Numbered from the stretch's first letter, positions 9,366-16,272 are shown. The stretch: DNA of 64,000 nucleotides from Algibacter pectinivorans (GCF_900112595.1 NZ_FOMI01000002.1:388690-452689); one strand, 5' to 3'. A program made the numbers and translations. The notes: a model not told the origin generated them from the sequence alone.

Positions 9366-10187
9366 ATGGATTTACATAAAAATATAGATGAGTTTATTTT
9401 ATTGATTTCAGATATTAGGAATATTTCACCTGAAGACTTTGCTGCTTATTATCCTATAAAAAATAAAAGATGGAACCCGAATAATTTAAGCATTTCAGAA
9501 ATTGAAAATCATTTTTCTAGCCTACAAAAATTTAATATTTCTGAAAATTGGAATGGGTTTATTTCTTTAACATCTAAAATTTATTTAATCTATGAAGTAT
9601 TTGATAAGCTGCCAATTGAGGATAAAAACATATTTATAAATTATTTTGCTATAATAACTAAAGATGCACATTTTAAAACTCACTCTTTTGTAAGTGATAA
9701 AACTTTATCAAAAAAAGAATATTATAATTTATTAAGCATCTATCAGATATTTTTTGATAATTTATTATTTGATGTTTTGAATGAGTTAAAAAATCTAACG
9801 CATACTTCTTTGGTGGAACCTGGAGCGACACAAGATAAAGGAATTACACCTAAACCTGAATTTACATTTATTAATAACTTTGATAAAGTAGAACCTTTAA
9901 AAGTATTCAATTACTTTAAAATAAATTTAGTAGACAAAAAATATCTAACTATTGAACAGCTTGAAAACTATCTTTTATTAGCGTTTCAAGATTTAGATTT
10001 AACAAAAGAAAAATTTTCATTTTCAAATCTTCACATTGGAAAAGTGAGAACTATTTTTTATAAATACTTTGTTGACGTTGCAAATAAACCGTTTGGCAAA
10101 AAAAAGGAATATGCTAATCTTTTAGGAGGGTATTTTAACAGTTTCACAACTGAAAAAGTGATGAATAATTTTGCAGAGGGTTATTAA
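9366..10187 (+). CDS. uncharacterised element protein
   Basis: A 273-residue protein that I cannot place in a named family. The frame opens at a TTG (9333), but the ATG at 9366 (MDLHKNIDEF) is the likelier start. It is rich in Asn, Lys, Phe and Tyr, with no signal peptide or membrane segment. The C-terminus (GKKKEYANLLGGYFNSFT and following) resembles the tail of proteins often found between integrase and HTH genes in flavobacterial elements; this is recall, not a search. It lies 65 bp after the integrase, in the same direction, so a role in regulating element transfer or excision is possible but unproven. Confidence 0.7.
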   Translation: MDLHKNIDEFILLISDIRNISPEDFAAYYPIKNKRWNPNNLSISEIENHFSSLQKFNISENWNGFISLTSKIYLIYEVFDKLPIEDKNIFINYFAIITKDAHFKTHSFVSDKTLSKKEYYNLLSIYQIFFDNLLFDVLNELKNLTHTSLVEPGATQDKGITPKPEFTFINNFDKVEPLKVFNYFKINLVDKKYLTIEQLENYLLLAFQDLDLTKEKFSFSNLHIGKVRTIFYKYFVDVANKPFGKKKEYANLLGGYFNSFTTEKVMNNFAEGY

Positions 10188-10212
10188 AACACACTTAAAT
10201 TATACCGATTTA

Positions 10213-10226
10213 CGTATTTGAATACG
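10213..10226. promoter_or_regulatory. inverted repeat upstream of the xis-like gene (possible operator)
   Basis: CGTATT-TG-AATACG is a perfect 6-2-6 palindrome. A second imperfect hairpin (ATACGCACTT/AAGTGTAT) overlaps it, and TTTACG/ACGTAA words repeat across 10209-10256. It lies 74 bp before the ATG of the HTH gene. Confidence 0.4.
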
Positions 10227-10299
10227 CACTTTACGGAAGTGTATAAAACAACGTAACAAACAAATAATTTAGCATTTGTAACAAAAAAACAAGTGCAAA

Positions 10300-10632
10300 A
10301 TGAACACATTATCTTTCGATCAATTACCAAACGTAGTCGCTGAACTACAACGAGGGCAAAGCGAAATTTTGGCCTTACTATCTAAAAAAGCAAAACCTCA
10401 GCCCGAAATTGAAACACCTATTAATCTTAATGAAGTTTCAGAAATCACAGGCTTAACAAAGCCTACTCTTTACGGTTATGTGCAACGTAATGAAATACCA
10501 CACAATAAAAAAGGCAATAGACTTTATTTCTTTAAATCTGAAATTGTAGACTGGATAAAAACAGGAAAGCAGAAAACCTTAAAAGAGTTGAAAGCTGAAA
10601 ATGATGAGTTTTTATCTAACACAAACAAATAA
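10300..10632 (+). CDS. excisionase-like helix-turn-helix (MerR/HTH_17) protein
   Basis: A 110-residue DNA-binding protein. After a helical N-terminus (about 1-35), residues 45-90 form a winged HTH of the excisionase type: NLNEVSEITGLTKPTLYGYV, then IPHNKKGNRLYFFKSEIVDW. This class bends DNA at att sites as a recombination directionality factor or acts as an element repressor. It is followed after 4 nt by the helicase gene, so the two are probably one transcript. Family is confident; excisionase over repressor is inferred from the size and the integrase in the same element. Confidence 0.8.
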   Translation: MNTLSFDQLPNVVAELQRGQSEILALLSKKAKPQPEIETPINLNEVSEITGLTKPTLYGYVQRNEIPHNKKGNRLYFFKSEIVDWIKTGKQKTLKELKAENDEFLSNTNK

Positions 10633-10636
10633 GACT

Positions 10637-12073
10637 ATGAATGTAAAAAACAAACATAGCCTTAAAAATCTTTCAGAGGATTTACAAGCTAAATATACGA
10701 AAAAATCTCAAGATGAGATAGTTACAGAGGTTATTAAAACATTTCCAAAACTCAATTTTTTTAAAATTAAGTACAAGGATAACAAGGTTAAAGGTGCAAA
10801 ATTAAATAAGAGTGATTATATAGTTACTGTAATTGATGAGTTTTTAAAAACGGTAGCTTTAAATAATTGTAATATCTGTATTAAAAACGGTGTTATTTAT
10901 TTGTATAACGTCCATTATTGGGAGCAAATAGATAAAGCTAAATTTCAAAACTTCTTAGGACGTGCAGCTATAAAGTCCGGTATTGAATTAAACACAGCTA
11001 AATATTACGCTTTTAAAGAGCAATTATATAACCAGTTTGTAAGTGCTGCATATTTAGAGCCACCTAAAATCGAAGAGGGAACAACGCTTATAAATTTCTT
11101 AAATGGAACTTTTGAAATTACACCTCAAAAGCAAATATTAAGAGATTTTAATTCTAAAGATTTTTTAACGTATCAATTACCGATTGCATACGATCGCGAA
11201 GCAAAAGCACCACTATTTAAAAAGTTCCTAGATGAGGTTTTAACGGATATAACAAAACAAAAAGTTTTAGCCGAATATTTAGGTTACATTTTTATAAATC
11301 CTAGTGTTTTAAAATTAGAGAAAGTTTTAATTCTGTATGGATCAGGTGCTAATGGAAAAAGCGTTGTTTTTGAGATAGTTAGCGCGTTGTTAGGTCGGCA
11401 AAATATTAGTAATTACTCTTTACAATCCTTAACAAATGATAACGGTTATTATCGTGCAAAAATTGGAGATAAGCGTTTAAATTATGCTAGTGAGTTAAAC
11501 GGGAAAATGGAAACAGACGTGTTTAAGCAAATGATTAGCGGAGAACCTCTTGAAGCTCGTTTACCATACGGAGAGCCTTTTACATTAACTCAATACGCTA
11601 AACTAATGTTTAATTGCAATACACTACCAAAGGACGTGGAGCATACTAACGCATTTTTTAGGCGTTTCTTAATACTTCACTTTGATAAAACCATAGCAGA
11701 AAAAGACCAAGATAAAGACTTAGCTAATAAAATCATTAACAACGAATTAAGCGGCGTTTTTAATTGGGTTCTAGATGGGTTACAGAGAGTTTTAAAACAA
11801 AAAGGTTTTACGTATAGCAAGGCTATTGAATCAATGAAAGAGGCTTATGAAAATGAATCGGATAGCGTTAAATCGTTTATTGATGAATATGGTTATAAGT
11901 CTAGTTTAAACAGGACTACACTTGTTAAAACTATGTACGACCAGTACCGAAATTATTGTTTCGAGGATGGGTTTAAGTCGGTTAATAAAACCAATTTTAA
12001 AAAGCGTTTAAATCATCATAAATTATATGTTAAACGTGCGGCCGCTGGTTACGTGGTTAGCGCGGCAATATAA
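10637..12073 (+). CDS. D5/P4-family phage-plasmid helicase (primase C-terminal type)
   Basis: A 478-residue superfamily-3 helicase, probably the replication protein of the element. A D5-type N-terminal region (about 80-215) leads to Walker A GSGANGKS (about 235-242), a B/B' region near NYASELNGKM, a sensor-1-like LMFNCNTLP, and an arginine-finger region FFRRFLILHF. The C-terminus has a pox-D5-like winged-helix tail (LVKTMYDQYRNYCFEDGFKS). No AEP or DnaG primase domain is visible, so priming must come from elsewhere. The longer frame begins with an ATG at 10601 inside the upstream gene; the ATG at 10637, 4 nt after its stop, fits better. Confidence 0.88.
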   Translation: MNVKNKHSLKNLSEDLQAKYTKKSQDEIVTEVIKTFPKLNFFKIKYKDNKVKGAKLNKSDYIVTVIDEFLKTVALNNCNICIKNGVIYLYNVHYWEQIDKAKFQNFLGRAAIKSGIELNTAKYYAFKEQLYNQFVSAAYLEPPKIEEGTTLINFLNGTFEITPQKQILRDFNSKDFLTYQLPIAYDREAKAPLFKKFLDEVLTDITKQKVLAEYLGYIFINPSVLKLEKVLILYGSGANGKSVVFEIVSALLGRQNISNYSLQSLTNDNGYYRAKIGDKRLNYASELNGKMETDVFKQMISGEPLEARLPYGEPFTLTQYAKLMFNCNTLPKDVEHTNAFFRRFLILHFDKTIAEKDQDKDLANKIINNELSGVFNWVLDGLQRVLKQKGFTYSKAIESMKEAYENESDSVKSFIDEYGYKSSLNRTTLVKTMYDQYRNYCFEDGFKSVNKTNFKKRLNHHKLYVKRAAAGYVVSAAI

Positions 12074-12225
12074 CACCTATTAATATTATGAAATTCAATA
12101 TATGGGTTAACGCCCCCTAGGTTTTATATGCTTAAATCTGAACGCATAAAAAGGCATTTCATTTGCCACTAATCCCCACAATAAATACAATTAATACGCC
12201 CAAAGCGGCACTAAAATATAACAAG

Positions 12226-12897
12226 ATGACAAAGATACTATTACAACATGACATAGCAGCTGAGCAAAGATTTATTGAAAATATTTCCTCTATTGCTGAA
12301 ATGCTTAACGAAGTCAAAAACGAGCTTTCAAAACAAAAAGTAAAGCATAATTTAAAATTATCAGAGTTACAAGATGGTGAGTTTATTAAACATTTCACCA
12401 GCTACCACGAAGCAGAACAAAATAAGTGTTTACCAGATGCAGATTTTAGCGAATATTTAAAGCTATGTAAAATTAACACCGCTCAACTTGAAGAATTAGA
12501 AACACTTTACAATCACCGTTTAAATGTGGCCTATAGCTTTTACACTCACAACCACGATTATTGGCAAGGTATTGAAGACAGAGCTGGCCGCTTAAATCCT
12601 AGTTTAATAGAGAAGCTAAAAGAAGCACCAAACCAAAAGCAATACAATTTGGATGACTTTTTGAAAATCTCAAAAGACACTTATAAGGTAACTGTAAACC
12701 CTGAATTTTTCAAACTGTACTTAACAAATGAAAATCAGGCCACGCAAATTGATGAGGTCAAAGAAATAGTAAAAATTGCTAAGAAGCGCAAAACTAATAT
12801 AAATGATACTTTAAAAATGACTGGATCAATTGTTAAGAGCCTAAGCAATGATTATAAAATAACTTTCGATAATGAACAAATTTTAAATATTAAGTAG
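12226..12897 (+). CDS. uncharacterised element protein, helical
   Basis: A 223-residue protein of unknown function; no family recognised. The ATG at 12226 (MTKILLQHDIAAEQRF) is preferred over the TTG at 12163, whose extra 21 residues look non-coding. The first about 60 residues are charged and probably helical (SSIAEMLNEVKNELSKQK). The middle has aromatic and histidine-rich HNHDYW, and the C-terminus is basic (KIAKKRKTNINDTLKM). There is no signal peptide or membrane segment. It follows the helicase in the same direction across a 150-bp gap and overlaps nothing. An accessory role such as a replication, mobilisation or defence factor is possible but not shown. Confidence 0.65.
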   Translation: MTKILLQHDIAAEQRFIENISSIAEMLNEVKNELSKQKVKHNLKLSELQDGEFIKHFTSYHEAEQNKCLPDADFSEYLKLCKINTAQLEELETLYNHRLNVAYSFYTHNHDYWQGIEDRAGRLNPSLIEKLKEAPNQKQYNLDDFLKISKDTYKVTVNPEFFKLYLTNENQATQIDEVKEIVKIAKKRKTNINDTLKMTGSIVKSLSNDYKITFDNEQILNIK

Positions 12898-13169
12898 ATG
12901 CAAGAGATAACACTAAAAGAACATACGCGCGCCGAATTAGAAATACAAATGGTTAAAAATGCTGAATTTGGTTTTTTACCAGTTGGTAACGTCGTAAAAA
13001 ATCAAAACGGTTTATTTGAAATACAGATGGTGAAACATGGAATATAAAAGATGTGTGCATCATAGACCTTGAAGCGGCAATAAATGAAGCTGCAAAAAAG
13101 GGTTGGAAGTTAAAAGGACATTTAACACCTTTTGAGGGCTATTTAATAGCGTTACTTTATAAAAGGTAG
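12898..13169 (+). pseudogene. small DUF1737-like gene, frameshifted or two overlapping sORFs
   Basis: The ATG at 12898 directly follows the preceding stop and encodes 49 residues (MQEITLKEHTRAELEIQMV... to MVKHGI), stopping at 13047. In another frame, from about 13035 to the stop at 13169, a coding-like stretch without an ATG reads IIDLEAAINEAAKKGWKLKG and ends YLIALLYKR. That pattern resembles DUF1737 proteins (paired acidic helix, then GW). One missing base near CAGATGG (about 13025-13030) would join the two parts into one protein of about 90 residues. Either a recent frameshift or two short overlapping genes (GTG start at 13053) would explain it. Confidence 0.45.
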
Positions 13170-13794
13170 TTAGTATTTTCTGTTTGTCGTTAAAGGCGTG
13201 TATCTTAATGGTATGCGCTTTTTTCATTTGTTATATTGAGTTGTTATATTTTAATAAACCCCAGCGTTAAACCCTTGTAAACCCTAGACTATTTATAACT
13301 ATTCTTAATAGCAAATCTTATTTATAATCATTACAAATAACTATCAATGTAACAAGGTTGAAATATATGCGGACTGTATATAAAATGCAGCAGCAGAACA
13401 CATTGCGGAATATTGAGTACTTTTCTAAGTACCTTTTTAACTATCACGTTATCAAGTAGTTACGCTTAATCTAGTCTACTAAAAAGTATTAACCATTAGC
13501 CATAAGCAAAGCACCACCACCACACCAACACCATACAAAGCATTTGAGAGCCTTTATATATGTATTGGTATTATAACCACCACAACAGGAACAGCAGCCC
13601 CACAGCCACCAATATATAAAGCGTTTAGACCTTTTAATCATGTATTACTACATTATGAACACCACCACCATACAAAGTACTTACAGCCTTTTATATCCAC
13701 TTAATATATAATACTTATATAGTTTATCACATAGTTATATAGCACGCTTAAAAGAGCTATAATCTAAATAAAAAATTATTACTATATTTAGTGT
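13170..13794. other. 625-bp non-coding region of the element
   Basis: No credible gene. The sequence is very AT-rich at 13220-13500, with AGTACTTTTCTAAGTACC near 13418, and then contains the CACC-rich degenerate repeats at 13511-13710. Its position downstream of the replication genes makes it the best place for the element's origin. Confidence 0.5.
13511..13710. repeat. three degenerate repeats with CACC-rich heads (possible origin)
   Basis: Three units each have a CAC/ACC-rich head, then ATACAAAG (13533, variant ATATAAAG at 13614, ATACAAAG at 13670), a CCTTT word 10-15 bp later, and an AT-rich tail (for example ATATGTATT, ATCATGTATT). Spacing is 81 and 56 bp, so they are not a regular array. 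A weaker fourth unit may lie at 13388-13440. An iteron-like role is inferred. Confidence 0.5.
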
Positions 13795-13938
13795 ATGTTT
13801 GGTAAGAAAAAAAAGGAGTACAAGCAATACGACCCTAACTGGTGGGTACGTGAAAAATTAATAACTGGCTTAATACTTATGGCAATAGTAGGGGCTTGTA
13901 TTGGTCTTTACGAGCTAATTAAAATGCTTTTAAAATGA
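13795..13938 (+). CDS. 47-residue single-pass membrane microprotein
   Basis: A short gene read from the sequence: a basic N-terminus (MFGKKKKEYKQYDPNWW, about residues 1-17) then a transmembrane helix (LITGLILMAIVGACIGLYEL, about 22-41) and a KMLLK end. Its stop overlaps the next start (ATGA at 13935-13938), a sign of translational coupling with the 75-residue gene. Topology by the positive-inside rule puts the N-terminus in the cytoplasm. The function is unknown. Confidence 0.6.
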   Translation: MFGKKKKEYKQYDPNWWVREKLITGLILMAIVGACIGLYELIKMLLK

Positions 13939-14162
13939 CTCTATACGAATTTAATATACTTGATTTAAACGATCGTATGGAAGCCGTAAACCAAAACGGT
14001 GTATTTTTAAATAATCATATCACAGAATCGGAAAAATGTAATCTTTATGCAATCGAATTATTTTTTGTTGAGGTGGTTTATAACTCTAACTTAAACAAGA
14101 TCACAGAAATAAACAGTTTTAAAACTGGCTATCTACTAGATAAGTATTCAAAAAACTTTTAG
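13935..14162 (+). CDS. 75-residue uncharacterised element protein
   Basis: A small acidic soluble protein (MTLYEFNILDLNDRMEAVNQ...), coupled to the upstream membrane microprotein by a 4-nt ATGA overlap. Residues 1-20 (YEFNILDLNDRMEAV) and the end (FKTGYLLDKYSKNF) look structured. I recall similar short proteins in flavobacterial genomes but can assign no function. The pair sits between the repeat region and attR, where cargo genes are usual. Confidence 0.6.
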   Translation: MTLYEFNILDLNDRMEAVNQNGVFLNNHITESEKCNLYAIELFFVEVVYNSNLNKITEINSFKTGYLLDKYSKNF

Positions 14163-14204
14163 CGGCAAATGATAATATTAAATAATTAGGTTACTACATA
14201 TTAT

Positions 14205-14241
14205 TAAGGTTGTGCAAAAAATGTAAAATATGCACCTTTTT
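14205..14241 (+). terminator. probable terminator of the microprotein pair
   Basis: AAGG-TT-GTGCA pairs with TGCACCTT across an A/T-rich loop, with a small bulge, and is followed by T5. It lies 43 nt after the stop at 14162. Confidence 0.55.
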
Positions 14242-14293
14242 AAAAACATTTTATTTTTTTTAAGACTAACTATTATATTGCTAATTCTTTAAA

Positions 14294-14315
14294 AGCAGGC
14301 AAATTGTGGGCAAGT
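14294..14315 (+). repeat. right pair of 11-bp repeats (candidate arm sites)
   Basis: GCAGGCAAATT is followed by GTGGGCAAGT in the same 11-bp phase and orientation as the left pair at 7974-7995, about 50 bp inside attR. The match is 9 of 11 for the first unit and 9 of 10 for the second. Confidence 0.6.
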
Positions 14316-14323
14316 ATAAAAAT

Positions 14324-14352
14324 AAAAAAGGCTTCAATCTCTTGAAACCCTT
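14324..14352 (-). terminator. terminator of tRNA-Ala, supplied by the element
   Basis: Read on the minus strand, AAGG-GT-TTCAA pairs with TTGAA-G-CCTT around a GAGA tetraloop and is followed by T6. It begins 10 nt downstream of the tRNA 3' end and lies inside the element. Confidence 0.6.
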
Positions 14353-14361
14353 GTTAAAACT

Positions 14362-14407
14362 GTGGAGAAGATGGGATTCGAACCCACGACCTCTTGACTG
14401 CCAGTCA
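14362..14407 (-). repeat. attR: 3' half of the intact tRNA-Ala
   Basis: This is the right copy of the 46-bp direct repeat, running from the anticodon stem-loop to the tRNA 3' end. The 22 bp at 14386-14407 are identical to 7838-7859 and contain the anticodon loop, the usual crossover region of tRNA-targeting integrases. Confidence 0.88.
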
Positions 14408-14436
14408 AGCGCTCTAGCCAACTGAGCTACATCCCC
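14363..14436 (-). tRNA. tRNA-Ala (anticodon GGC)
   Basis: On the minus strand the cloverleaf is complete: acceptor GGGGATG/CTTCTCC with the G3-U70 pair that marks alanine tRNAs, and one mismatch at 6-67. The D arm is GCTC/GAGC, the anticodon arm CTTGA-CTGGCAG-TCAAG (anticodon GGC), and the T arm GTGGG-TTCGAAT-CCCAT, with discriminator A73. CCA is not encoded. Its 3' half is supplied by the integrated element. Confidence 0.95.
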
Positions 14437-14600
14437 TTGTGTATAATTTGCCGTTTTTGCTAATTCAATTTTTAAAAAGAATCCTAACGACTTAAACTTA
14501 TAAACCGAAATTTACAATAATTCTGGTTCAAAAATAAACATTTTAATGCTTACAAAAGCAAACTAAATAGTTTTAAAACTCATTTTGAATAGTAGAGGAT

Positions 14601-14608
14601 TATATTTG
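14601..14608 (+). promoter_or_regulatory. -7 box of the MATE gene
   Basis: TATATTTG matches TAnnTTTG. No TTTG lies at the ideal distance (the nearest ends 13 bp upstream). The expected transcript start near 14614 leaves room for the ATG at 14627 but hardly for the one at 14618. Confidence 0.55.
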
Positions 14609-14626
14609 CGGTAACCAATGTGTTTT

Positions 14627-15961
14627 ATGAATACAAACATTAGTTTAAAGCATATCAATAAATTGGCTATTCCGGCATTAATTGCCGGAGTATCAGAGCC
14701 CATTTTATCGTTAACCGATGCGGCCATTGTTGGAAATATTCCTGTAAATGCCACCCAGTCTTTAGCTGCTGTTGGTATTGTAACCACCTTTATGTCTATG
14801 CTTATTTGGGTGTTGGGGCAAACTAGAAGTGCCATTTCCTCAATAGTGTCGCAATACGTTGGTGCTAATAAGCTAGATAAAATTAAAAACCTGCCGGCTC
14901 AGGCTATTTTTATTATAACCTCGCTTAGTATACTTATTATTATTAGCACCTATCCGTTTGCAAAATATATTTTTAAACTATATAACGCCACAGATTTAAT
15001 TTTAGATTATGCTGTGGTGTATTATAAAATTCGCGTAATAGGGTTTCCTTTTACCTTATTTACAATTGCCGTTTTTGGTGCATTTAGGGGTTTGCAAAAC
15101 ACTTACCATCCTATGCTAATAGCTATTATAGGTGCTACATCAAATATTATTTTAGATATTATTTTGGTGTACGGAATAAATGGTTTTATAAAGCCTATGC
15201 ATATAGAAGGAGCAGCGTATTCCAGTGTTATAGCTCAAATTTTAATGGCTTTGTTTTCAGCCTATTTCCTGCTTAAAAAAACCGAGATTCCACTAAAACC
15301 AAGTTTTCCTTTTAATCCAGAAATTAAACGGTTTTTGTTAATGATTTTAAACCTGTTTATACGCACCATTGCTTTAAACGTAACGTTGTATTATGCAAGT
15401 TCTTTTGCAACCAGCTATGGCGCAGCATATATAGCGGCTTACACCATAGCCATAAACTTATGGTTTTTAGGAGCCTTTATTGTCGATGGTTATGCTAGTG
15501 CAGGCAATATTTTATCAGGTAAATTATTTGGCGAAAAAGCATACGCAACACTTATAGCGTTAAGTAACGAACTTATTAAATATGGCGTAGTTATTGGCGT
15601 TATATTAGGAGTTGTAGGTGGTATGTTATACTATCCTATAGGGCGAATATTTACCCAAGAACCCGAAGTTTTAGCTGCGTTCTATAACGTCTTTTGGCTG
15701 GTGCTTGTTATGCAGCCTTTATGTACGTTGGCATTTATTTTCGATGGTATTTTTAAAGGCCTGGGCAAAATGAAATATTTACGTAACGTTCTGTTGTTTT
15801 CTACCTTTATTGTTTTTATACCCATATTGTTTTGGTTAGATCATTTAGATTATAAGTTGCATGCCATTTTTATTGCTATTACGTTTTGGATAATAGCACG
15901 AGGTGTGCCATTAATTATAAAATTCAGGCAACTATTTTTGCCACTAGCTCAAAACAATTAA
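14627..15961 (+). CDS. MATE-family efflux transporter
   Basis: An inner-membrane cation-coupled multidrug exporter of 444 residues with about 12 hydrophobic helices. The start region INKLAIPALIAGVSEPILS and the following LTDAAIVG are typical of a MATE subgroup conserved in Flavobacteriia. The ATG at 14627 (MNTNISLKH) is preferred over the ATG three codons upstream because of the promoter position. The gene is the first chromosomal gene beyond the tRNA. A promoter for the next operon lies inside its last codons. Confidence 0.9.
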   Translation: MNTNISLKHINKLAIPALIAGVSEPILSLTDAAIVGNIPVNATQSLAAVGIVTTFMSMLIWVLGQTRSAISSIVSQYVGANKLDKIKNLPAQAIFIITSLSILIIISTYPFAKYIFKLYNATDLILDYAVVYYKIRVIGFPFTLFTIAVFGAFRGLQNTYHPMLIAIIGATSNIILDIILVYGINGFIKPMHIEGAAYSSVIAQILMALFSAYFLLKKTEIPLKPSFPFNPEIKRFLLMILNLFIRTIALNVTLYYASSFATSYGAAYIAAYTIAINLWFLGAFIVDGYASAGNILSGKLFGEKAYATLIALSNELIKYGVVIGVILGVVGGMLYYPIGRIFTQEPEVLAAFYNVFWLVLVMQPLCTLAFIFDGIFKGLGKMKYLRNVLLFSTFIVFIPILFWLDHLDYKLHAIFIAITFWIIARGVPLIIKFRQLFLPLAQNN

Positions 15962-15966
15962 CTTTG
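15937..15966 (+). promoter_or_regulatory. promoter of the microprotein-queD operon
   Basis: TTTG at 15937-15940 and TAACTTTG at 15959-15966 are 18 bp apart. The boxes overlap the end of the MATE gene, and the predicted transcript starts near 15972, about 17 nt before the first microprotein ATG. Confidence 0.7.
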
Positions 15967-15988
15967 CACCATAGCATAATAAACTAAT

Positions 15989-16159
15989 ATGAATCTATTC
16001 ATTGCTTTACTTCAGCAAGTAGATATTGAAGAAAAAATTAATAATGCACCAGATAAAGGCTACGAAATAGGTGTTTTTATTGGTTCTATACTTCCATTTG
16101 TAGTGCTTGTAACATTAGCCTATGTAGTTTACTATTATAACAAAAAAAGAAATAATTAA
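15989..16159 (+). CDS. 56-residue membrane microprotein
   Basis: Read directly: MNLFIALLQQVDIEEKINNA, then a transmembrane helix (IGVFIGSILPFVVLVTLAYVV) and a cytosolic tail YYYNKKRNN. It follows a good promoter and is 5 nt from the next microprotein, with both leading into queD. The charged region before the helix probably faces outward and the basic tail inward. No function is known to me. Confidence 0.65.
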   Translation: MNLFIALLQQVDIEEKINNAPDKGYEIGVFIGSILPFVVLVTLAYVVYYYNKKRNN

Positions 16160-16164
16160 GCCCT

Positions 16165-16272
16165 ATGGATATCACGAGCATCTTGTCCTTTTTAAGCGGA
16201 AGCGGATTATTCCTAATATTAGGAATCGTTTTAGTAATTGTATACTTTGTAAATAAAAGAAAAAGAAGATAA
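16165..16272 (+). CDS. 35-residue membrane microprotein
   Basis: MDITSILSFLSGSGLFLILG continues into IVLVIVYFV and a basic end (NKRKRR): one transmembrane helix with a positively charged tail. The stop overlaps the queD start by one base (TAATG at 16270-16274), which suggests coupled translation. The function is unknown. Confidence 0.6.
   Translation: MDITSILSFLSGSGLFLILGIVLVIVYFVNKRKRR

Larger units (their letters stand above)
7814..14407. mobile_element. integrative element in tRNA-Ala(GGC), about 6.5 kb
   Basis: A 46-bp direct repeat (7814-7859 and 14362-14407, two mismatches) bounds the element. The right copy is part of an intact tRNA-Ala gene; the left copy is a displaced 3' tRNA fragment. 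Inside are a tyrosine integrase beside the left end, an excisionase-like HTH protein, a D5/P4-type helicase, unknown genes and a repeat-rich non-coding region. No capsid, terminase, portal, lysis, relaxase or type IV secretion gene is recognisable, so it resembles a phage satellite or a minimal integrative element. The unit length from repeat to repeat is 6548 bp. Confidence 0.88.

Noticed and set aside
12159-12398. 79-residue minus-strand open frame
   Set aside because: It is antisense to the better supported plus-strand gene at 12226-12897 and has no protein-family features.
13511-13710. CRISPR array
   Set aside because: The repeats are degenerate, unequally spaced and not accompanied by cas genes.
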